DNA from: Syntrophomonadaceae bacterium | Lineage (GTDB): Bacteria; Bacillota; Syntrophomonadia; Syntrophomonadales; Syntrophomonadaceae | Direction of reading: 5' to 3' | DNA length: 10,459 nt | Assembly (NCBI GenBank): GCA_028683995.1 | Contig: JAQUGU010000031.1 | Coordinates: 1-10,459 of the forward strand | Shown: positions 6,025 through 10,459 of the stretch, piece by piece | Numbering within the stretch: the first letter of the stretch is position 1 | Layout: each line of letters opens with the position of its first letter | The notes under the pieces: model-generated | Database searches by the model: none | What the model saw: only the letters and a program-made list of their open reading frames with translations | Told to the model about the DNA's origin: nothing | Translations under genes and position numbers: made by a program

Positions 6025-6813
6025 ATGGCGGTGGACGCAAACAGCAGTTTTCTGCAATGGGTAATTTATATAGTACAGGTCTACTGGCCCCTCTTTTTGA
6101 GGGGGGCCGAGGTTACCCTCGTTATTTCCTTAACGGGTACGATTATAGGATTTGCTTTAGGTATTTTGATCGGTATAATCCGCACCATTCCCATCGATAA
6201 TAATACCCATATACTGAAAAGGGCAATTTATAAGGTAGTTAATGTTTTATTGCTCATCTATATAGAAGTATTCCGGGGTACCCCCATGATTGTGCAGGCC
6301 ATGGTCATTTTCTATGGAGTTGCCATGGTCTGGGGTATTCATCTGTCTACCTATGCTGCCGGTATTTTTATAGTTTCTATAAATACCGGGGCTTACATGG
6401 CGGAAATTGTCCGCGGCGGTATTATTTCTATTGACAAAGGCCAGTTTGAAGCGGCTCATGCCATTGGCATGACTCATTCCCAGACTATGGCCTTTATTGT
6501 TCTCCCCCAGGCCATTCGCAATATTCTGCCGGCCTTAAGCAATGAATTTGTTATCAATATAAAAGATACTTCCGTGCTTAATGTTATCGGGGTTACGGAG
6601 CTTTTCTTCCAGTCCAAGTCAGCGGCTGGGAATAACTATCGCTATTTCGAGGTCTTTTTGATTACCTGTTTAGTATATTTAATAATGACATTTACCGTTA
6701 CCCGCATACTCAGGTATTGGGAGAAGCGGCTGGAAGGTCCTGATGTCTATACTATTCACGGTTCGCAAACTGTTCCCGAGGCGGAAATTAAGATAGTAGG
6801 CAAGAAGGGATAG
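6025..6813 (+). CDS. Polar amino acid ABC transporter permease (HisM/GlnP family)
   Basis: A 262-aa inner-membrane permease that probably homodimerises to form the channel of the importer. Hydrophobic segments lie about 10-22, 28-52, 72-80, 90-120 and 205-228. The cytoplasmic coupling loop that docks on the ATPase is intact: FEAAHAIGM (141-149), then FIVLPQAIRNILPALSNEF (157-175), the family's EAA---G---I-LP motif. EVFRGTPMIVQ (81-91) and NTGAYMAEIVRGGI (120-133) are also characteristic. The start ATG is 12 nt after AGGAG; an upstream GTG at 6012 is in another frame. The C-terminal tail (about 235-262) is polar and unremarkable. The gene forms an operon with the binding protein and the ATPase, but 149 nt containing a hairpin repeat separate it from the latter. 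Confidence 0.93.
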   Translation: MAVDANSSFLQWVIYIVQVYWPLFLRGAEVTLVISLTGTIIGFALGILIGIIRTIPIDNNTHILKRAIYKVVNVLLLIYIEVFRGTPMIVQAMVIFYGVAMVWGIHLSTYAAGIFIVSINTGAYMAEIVRGGIISIDKGQFEAAHAIGMTHSQTMAFIVLPQAIRNILPALSNEFVINIKDTSVLNVIGVTELFFQSKSAAGNNYRYFEVFLITCLVYLIMTFTVTRILRYWEKRLEGPDVYTIHGSQTVPEAEIKIVGKKG

Positions 6814-6860
6814 ACAGGGAAATTCATGCGGATAACTCGCTGTACAGGAGCACGTAATTT

Positions 6861-6889
6861 GTAGGGGCGAACCCGTGTGTTCGCCCTCG
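6861..6889 (+). repeat. GGGCGAAC/GTTCGCCC hairpin repeat inside the ABC operon
   Basis: GGGCGAAC (6865-6872) pairs with GTTCGCCC (6879-6886) across a 6-nt loop CCGTGT. The flanks GTAG and TCGG resemble a widespread dispersed repeat (GTAGGGGCGAAC...GTTCGCCC) that I recall from many Clostridia and other bacteria. There is no T-run, so it is not a classical terminator. It could lower ATPase expression relative to the permease or protect the upstream mRNA 3' end. Confidence 0.65.
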
Positions 6890-6962
6890 GTCTGCCTCGA
6901 ATAGATGGGTGATAATAAGCTTACAGGGTATGTTCGTGTAGTTTGGGAGGTAAGTTTAGTTT

Positions 6963-7700
6963 TTGGAAAATATCATTGAAATTCGCCATCTACAAAAATA
7001 TTTCGGAGAAAACGAAGTTTTAAAAGATATTAACTTTTCGGTTAGCGAGGGAGAAGTTGTCTGCATCATTGGTTCCAGCGGTTCAGGAAAATCCACTCTT
7101 TTACGCTGCTTAAATCTCCTGGAGCAGCCGACCAGCGGCGAAATCTTATATCATGGCCAGAATATCCTGGAACATGATATGAGCAATGCCGTTTACCGCG
7201 CCAAAATGGGCATGGTTTTTCAGCAGTTTAATCTGTTTAATAATCTGAGTGTACTGGAAAATTGCACCGTCGGTCAGATTAAGGTGTTGAAACGAAGTGC
7301 TGCGGAGGCCAAGAAAACGGCGATGGAATACCTGGAGTTGGTGGGTATGTCCGGGTTTATCGATGCCCGGCCCCATCAAATATCAGGTGGTCAAAAGCAG
7401 CGGGTGGCCATTGCCCGGGCCCTGTCAATGGAGCCGGAAGCTCTGCTCTTTGATGAACCTACCAGCGCCCTGGACCCGGAGATGGTAGGTGAAGTGCTCA
7501 AGGTAATGAAGAACCTGGCTGGGAGTGGACTTACCATGCTGGTTGTTACCCACGAAATGGCATTTGCCCGTGAGGTTGCTCATCGGGTGGTATTTATGGA
7601 TGCTGGCGTCATTGCCGAAGAAGATACTCCCGATGTTATATTTAATAATCCAAACAACGAAAGAACCCGTATTTTCCTGAAAAGGATACTTGACAATTAA
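6963..7700 (+). CDS. Polar amino acid ABC transporter ATP-binding protein (GlnQ/HisP type)
   Basis: A 245-aa ATPase that powers the importer encoded by the two preceding genes. All motifs are intact: Walker A GSSGSGKST (37-45), Q-loop in MVFQQFNLF (84-92), signature SGGQKQ (141-146), Walker B LLFDEP (161-166), D-loop SALD (168-171) and switch His 197 in VVTHEM. The length is normal for the group. The start is TTG at 6963-6965, with GGGAGG 12 nt upstream; no ATG is available nearby in frame and family N-termini begin here (IIEIRHLQKYFG). Its separation from the permease by a 149-nt gap with a hairpin repeat is unusual for such a tight gene set. The weak initiation codon and the gap suggest lower expression, which is inference. 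Confidence 0.94.
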   Translation: MENIIEIRHLQKYFGENEVLKDINFSVSEGEVVCIIGSSGSGKSTLLRCLNLLEQPTSGEILYHGQNILEHDMSNAVYRAKMGMVFQQFNLFNNLSVLENCTVGQIKVLKRSAAEAKKTAMEYLELVGMSGFIDARPHQISGGQKQRVAIARALSMEPEALLFDEPTSALDPEMVGEVLKVMKNLAGSGLTMLVVTHEMAFAREVAHRVVFMDAGVIAEEDTPDVIFNNPNNERTRIFLKRILDN

Positions 7701-7757
7701 GACCGTGTTATGGGGATACCCTAGAGGGCACACGCAACTGGGAGGTGGCAGGATCAA

Positions 7758-8774
7758 ATGGCAGCCGAATTACGCCGGGATTTGGTACGGGATAACTGGG
7801 TAGTTATTGCGACTGATAGGGCGCTGAAGCCCAACGATTTTCCCATCAATAAGGGCTGGGAAAGCACCCGTAAAACCGGCCAGAATTTTTGCCCTTTTTG
7901 TGAGGGTAATGAGTCTTACACCACAGATGAAATCACGGCTTTCAGGGATAACAATACCCTCCCCAACACTCCCGGTTGGTCTGTGCGTACTATTCCTAAT
8001 AAATTTTCTGCCTTTAAACTGGAAGGAGAATTGGAGCTGAAATATTCCGGGGTTTACGAGAGCTGTAATGGCCTCGGACAGCATGAGGTAGTGGTGGAAA
8101 CCCCGCAGCACGGAGTGGAATTACACCAACTGCCGGCAGAGCAGATAAAACAGGTTTACCTGATGCTGCAGCAGCGTTATCGTTATCTGGCCGGCGATCC
8201 CCGCGTCAAGTATATTCAGATATATAAGAACCGGGGACTATTTGCCGGAGCTTCATTGGAGCATAGCCACAGCCAGATTCTGGCCCTTCCCAGCGTACCT
8301 CGGGAGAATAAGGGGTTAAGCAAGTATTACCAGCAGCATGGAAAATGTCTCCTGTGCACCACCCTGGAAGCGGAAAGGGAAAGCCGGCAGCGCCTGATCT
8401 ATGAGAGCAAGCATTTTCAGCTTATCTGCCCCTATGCTTCCCGCTTTTCCTATGAGACCTGGATTATTCCCCGGCGCCACACCGAACATTTTGCCGATAT
8501 TAATGATGAGGAATTAAACGATCTGGCAGCAATTATTAAGATATTTATTCTGGCCATGCTTGATTGTCTAAACGATCCCTCTTATAATATTGTGATAAAT
8601 ACCGCACCGGTTAACCAGGGTTTTGCAGGTGGTTACCACTGGTATATGGAGATAATACCTCGCTTAATAGTAGCGAACGGAGTGGAATTTGCTACCGGTT
8701 TTTATATGAACCCGGTGGCCCCGGAAATTGCAGCCACTATGCTGCGGGAAAAAATCTTGGAGTATTTGAAATAA
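7758..8774 (+). CDS. galT: GalT-family nucleotidyltransferase (galactose-1-phosphate uridylyltransferase-like, possibly a hexose-1-phosphate adenylyl/uridylyl enzyme)
   Basis: A 338-aa HIT-superfamily transferase. GalT enzymes swap UMP between UDP-glucose and galactose-1-phosphate through a uridylylated His. The active-site motif here is H169-S-H171-S-Q, with Ser in place of the usual Pro of HPH; H171 would be the nucleophile. Two sets of zinc-ligand candidates are visible: C45, C48 (CPFC), H109, H169; and C197, C200 (CLLC), H241, H294. That double arrangement resembles plant ADP-glucose phosphorylase (Arabidopsis At5g18200) as well as GalT, so the true nucleotide and sugar are uncertain. The end contains the conserved NPVAPE. 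GGAGG lies 12 nt before the ATG. It follows the ABC ATPase by 57 nt, possibly co-transcribed, although no functional link is evident. No galK or galE lies nearby. Confidence 0.82.
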   Translation: MAAELRRDLVRDNWVVIATDRALKPNDFPINKGWESTRKTGQNFCPFCEGNESYTTDEITAFRDNNTLPNTPGWSVRTIPNKFSAFKLEGELELKYSGVYESCNGLGQHEVVVETPQHGVELHQLPAEQIKQVYLMLQQRYRYLAGDPRVKYIQIYKNRGLFAGASLEHSHSQILALPSVPRENKGLSKYYQQHGKCLLCTTLEAERESRQRLIYESKHFQLICPYASRFSYETWIIPRRHTEHFADINDEELNDLAAIIKIFILAMLDCLNDPSYNIVINTAPVNQGFAGGYHWYMEIIPRLIVANGVEFATGFYMNPVAPEIAATMLREKILEYLK

Positions 8775-8805
8775 GGGCAAACAGGAGAACTGCCCCTTTG
8801 ACACC
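8773..8805 (+). repeat. Degenerate repeat unit and hairpin at the galT 3' end
   Basis: 8782-8805 matches the right-hand 24 bases of the unit at 2122-2145 at 21 of 24 positions, all three differences being transitions (core C-to-T, T-to-C and C-to-T). The left flank GGTGTC is missing. Instead AAGGGCA (8773-8779) can pair with TGCCC-C-TT (8791-8798), giving a hairpin that starts on the galT stop codon. Confidence 0.5.
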
Positions 8806-8838
8806 AGCCACTATGGTGCGGAAAAATTGAGTAAGGAA

Positions 8839-8861
8839 GCAAAAAGAACCGTCCCCTTTGC
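8839..8861 (+). repeat. Palindromic repeat unit, GCAAA/TTTGC stem variant
   Basis: The exact core GAACCGTCCCC (8846-8856) is enclosed by GCAAA (8839-8843) and TTTGC (8857-8861). This is a third unrelated stem around the same core. It ends 5 nt before the GGAGG site of the next gene, so on mRNA the hairpin would sit next to the ribosome binding site. Confidence 0.6.
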
Positions 8862-8876
8862 TTATTGGAGGTGAGT

Positions 8877-9398
8877 ATGTTCAGTTTTCTTTATCCTCGG
8901 ATATATGTTGATTCTATCCTCGATATACCCTTGAAACAATTAGGGAAATTGAATATAAAGGCTTTTATTCTGGACCTGGATAACACGGTTACTGAATGGA
9001 ACAGTAACGTAATTAGAGAAGAGGTAAGCCGGTGGTTTACTATGATAAAACAGGAAGGATTTAAAGCCTGCATACTATCTAACAATGGGGAACAAAGGGT
9101 CCTGGCAGTAGCGCAAAGCCTGGATATACCTTATGTACACCGGGCACAGAAACCGCGCCGGGGAGGGTATTACCGGGCTATGTCTATTATGGAGGTTAGT
9201 CCCTCGGAAACTGCAGTTATAGGTGATCAGATATTTACTGATGTACTGGGTGGAAACCGGGCTGGATTATTTACCATACTGGTAAAACCTATAGACCGAA
9301 GAGAATTTATGGGAACTAAAATATCACGGAGCATGGAGTTTTTTGTTTTACGCCGGCTGCGCCGGAAAATACGAGCGGGGAAATTCCCCGAAATATGA
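8877..9398 (+). CDS. yqeG: YqeG-family HAD (IIIA-type) phosphatase
   Basis: A 173-aa HAD-superfamily phosphatase of the YqeG group, relatives of mitochondrial phosphatidylglycerophosphatase Gep4. The catalytic motif is ILDLDNT (31-37), with nucleophile D33 and acid/base D35. Motif II is LSNN (67-70), motif III Lys is K92 in AQKPRR, and motif IV is GDQIFTD (116-122). The N-terminal YPRIYVDSILDI also fits the family. I placed the start at ATG 8877-8879, 5 nt after GGAGG (8867-8871). A TTG at 8865 would overlap that ribosome site and is rejected. In Firmicutes this gene commonly neighbours yqeH and aroE; here aroE follows after 145 nt. A CGGGGAA/TTCCCCG palindrome (9376-9390) spans the last codons. 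The physiological substrate is not shown by sequence. Confidence 0.88.
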   Translation: MFSFLYPRIYVDSILDIPLKQLGKLNIKAFILDLDNTVTEWNSNVIREEVSRWFTMIKQEGFKACILSNNGEQRVLAVAQSLDIPYVHRAQKPRRGGYYRAMSIMEVSPSETAVIGDQIFTDVLGGNRAGLFTILVKPIDRREFMGTKISRSMEFFVLRRLRRKIRAGKFPEI

Positions 9399-9465
9399 CA
9401 ACATAACCATCTTGCCAGGCCATAATTAAAATGCCATAATTTTAACCACCGGCGAATGCTACTGA

Positions 9466-9508
9466 TTAAGCAATATGTCCGGGGACTGTCCCCGGACATA
9501 TTGCTTAA
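9466..9508. repeat. 43-bp perfect palindrome between yqeG and aroE
   Basis: Two 21-base arms are exactly complementary around a single T at 9487. The centre reads GGGGACTGTCCCC. It could extrude as a cruciform or form a very stable RNA hairpin with a minimal loop. The GGGGAC half-core recalls the other repeats in the window, but the stem (TTAAGCAATATGTCC) is different. There is no T-run, so it is not a standard terminator. It lies 35 bp before the aroE start. Confidence 0.85.
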
Positions 9509-9543
9509 AGGCATTAGTTTAAAGTTATAAAGGACTGGTATAG

Positions 9544-10398
9544 ATGCGTATAAATGCGAACACGCAATACCTGGGTTTATTCGGAAACCCGGTTGCCCAC
9601 AGCATGTCACCACTGTTGCATAATTATATCCTGCAAAAAATGGACTGCAATTGTATTTACCTGCCTTTTGCTATTCCGGAAGAAGAACTGGGGAATGCGG
9701 TAAATGCTATTCGCAGCTTAAATTTTAGAGGGGTTAATGTAACCATACCGCACAAGGAAGCTGTAATTCCCTACCTGGACGATGTTTCTCCTGAGGCTGC
9801 CGCCTGTGGGGCGGTCAATGTTATTAGCAATGAAAATGGCTCCCTGCGGGGCTATAACACTGATGGGGCCGGTTTTATTGCATCCTTGCAAGAAGCCCAG
9901 GTTCCCCTGCAGGGAGGAGCATTATTTATTGGTGCCGGGGGAGCAGCCCGTTCACTGGCAGTTTCTCTGGCTGCAGCAGGGATATCACGGTTGGACTTTA
10001 TTGATATTGACTTACCGCGAGCCCAGGCCCTGGCAAGTTCCCTCGCTTTACCCGCGGACGTATTTGCAGGGGCGCACCTTATGAGTGAAGAAAAATTTAC
10101 CGAATTGGCTAGTTTAAGTGATATTATTATCAACTGTACCCCGGTGGGGATGTATCCTCGGATTGAGCAATCCCCGGTTGCCACCCTGGATATGCTGCAA
10201 CCGGAAACCGTAGTTTGCGATATTATTTATAACCCTTTAAACACCCGCTTCCTGGCTATGGGACAGACCCGGGGGCTAAAGACCATAAATGGCTTATCCA
10301 TGTTCGTGCACCAGGCCGCTTTGAGCCTGGAGATATGGCTGGGAATAAAGCCACCACTGCAGCTGATGAAAGAAGTGTTATTGCGTGAACTGGCGTAA
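9544..10398 (+). CDS. aroE: Shikimate 5-dehydrogenase
   Basis: A 284-aa NADP-dependent enzyme of the shikimate pathway, reducing 3-dehydroshikimate to shikimate in the cytoplasm. Substrate-side motifs are GNPVAHSMSP (14-23, with S20 and S22), NVTIPHK (65-71, catalytic K71), GAVNVI (89-94) and NTDGAGF (105-111, catalytic D107). The cofactor loop is GAGGAAR (130-136), followed by NCTPVGMYP. The C-terminal NGLSMFVHQAALSLEIW is typical. The length is normal and all key residues are present. The ATG follows AAAGGA by about 9 nt. The downstream prepilin gene overlaps the last 14 bp, which implies co-transcription. In several Clostridia, type IV pilus genes sit between aroE and the aroC/aroK/aroB genes, which this arrangement recalls. 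Confidence 0.96.
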   Translation: MRINANTQYLGLFGNPVAHSMSPLLHNYILQKMDCNCIYLPFAIPEEELGNAVNAIRSLNFRGVNVTIPHKEAVIPYLDDVSPEAAACGAVNVISNENGSLRGYNTDGAGFIASLQEAQVPLQGGALFIGAGGAARSLAVSLAAAGISRLDFIDIDLPRAQALASSLALPADVFAGAHLMSEEKFTELASLSDIIINCTPVGMYPRIEQSPVATLDMLQPETVVCDIIYNPLNTRFLAMGQTRGLKTINGLSMFVHQAALSLEIWLGIKPPLQLMKEVLLRELA

Positions 10399-10459
10399 CT
10401 CAGGCTTTACCCTGATTGAAATAATAATGGTTCTGGCTATCATGGCAGTAATAGGAACC
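10385..10459 (+). CDS. Type IV prepilin/pseudopilin-like protein, first 25 residues (runs off window)
   Basis: The frame starting at GTG 10385-10387 reads MNWRNSG, then FTLIEIIMVLAIMAVIGT to the window end. This is a textbook class III (type IV) prepilin leader: a short basic leader, cleavage after G7, Phe at +1, the conserved Glu at +5 (E12) and a hydrophobic helix. PilD-type peptidase would cut and N-methylate it. The frame has a stop at 10367-10369, so GTG 10385 is the only usual start available. The ribosome site is weak (AAGAAG about 9 nt before). The start lies inside aroE and overlaps its stop by 14 bp, suggesting translational coupling. Whether it is a major pilin, a minor pilin or a GspG/GspH-type pseudopilin cannot be told from 25 residues. 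Confidence 0.85.
   Translation, partial: MNWRNSGFTLIEIIMVLAIMAVIGT

Noticed and set aside
7704..7734. Terminator between the ABC ATPase and galT (CGTGT/ACACG with inner GGG/CCC)
   Set aside because: The stem is interrupted and has no T-run; the short 57-nt spacing suggests read-through.
5118..8827. Shared 13-mer GGTGCGGAAAAAT at 5118-5130 and 8815-8827
   Set aside because: A single 13-base match is about what chance gives in a 10-kb window, although both copies lie near repeats.
8865..8876. TTG start for yqeG four codons upstream
   Set aside because: It would overlap the GGAGG ribosome site that serves ATG 8877-8879, and family members begin near that ATG.
2020..9508. CRISPR array
   Set aside because: The repeats are scattered over 7.5 kb with genes between, are palindromic doublets, and have no regular spacers or cas genes.

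Overview
The window looks like chromosome from a Clostridia-type Firmicute, possibly of the Syntrophomonas/Peptococcaceae kind. The evidence is strong GGAGG-type ribosome binding sites, TTG and GTG starts, N-terminal lipobox lipoproteins, a YqeG-family HAD protein, and aroE running directly into a type IV prepilin gene. The membrane pyrophosphatase belongs to a divergent branch seen in anaerobes. The taxon is inference; no rRNA or other marker is present.

Layout. (1) 1-778, minus: 5' part of a membrane pyrophosphatase gene (hppA) with a long 5' region (779-1272) holding a 15-bp palindrome and a possible pseudoknot. (2) 1273-1893, minus: a Nudix CoA-diphosphatase-like gene with a recognisable promoter. 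(3) 2216-4156, plus: a 646-aa Old Yellow Enzyme / 2,4-dienoyl-CoA reductase-type flavin and Fe-S oxidoreductase. (4) 4243-4884, minus: an unassigned lipoprotein, convergent with the oxidoreductase. (5) 5161-7700, plus: a three-gene polar amino acid ABC importer (binding lipoprotein, permease, ATPase). (6) 7758-8774, plus: a GalT-family nucleotidyltransferase with two zinc-site signatures. (7) 8877-9398 yqeG, 9544-10398 aroE, and from 10385 a prepilin-like gene cut by the window end, overlapping aroE by 14 bp.

The most unusual feature is a family of palindromic intergenic repeats. An 11-base core (GGGGACGGTTC or its complement GAACCGTCCCC) occurs exactly seven times. It is enclosed by at least three different but self-complementary stems: GGTGTCA/TGACACC, TTGG-AAG/CTTCCAA and GCAAA/TTTGC. 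Two loci carry face-to-face pairs of 29-base units (2067-2145, 4913-4988). A single unit lies at 4199-4227, so the lipoprotein gene is bracketed by copies. A 43-bp perfect palindrome centred on GGGGACTGTCCCC (9466-9508) and a GGGCGAAC/GTTCGCCC hairpin inside the ABC operon (6861-6889) are further palindromes. Apart from the hppA-Nudix gap, every intergenic stretch over 100 bp holds at least one. They resemble REP-type elements of the kind mobilised in trans by single-strand (Y1) transposases, but no transposase gene is in the window.

No rRNA, tRNA, CRISPR array, phage gene or intact insertion sequence was seen. The protein genes are mostly ordinary housekeeping and transport functions; novelty lies mainly in the repeats and the hppA leader.
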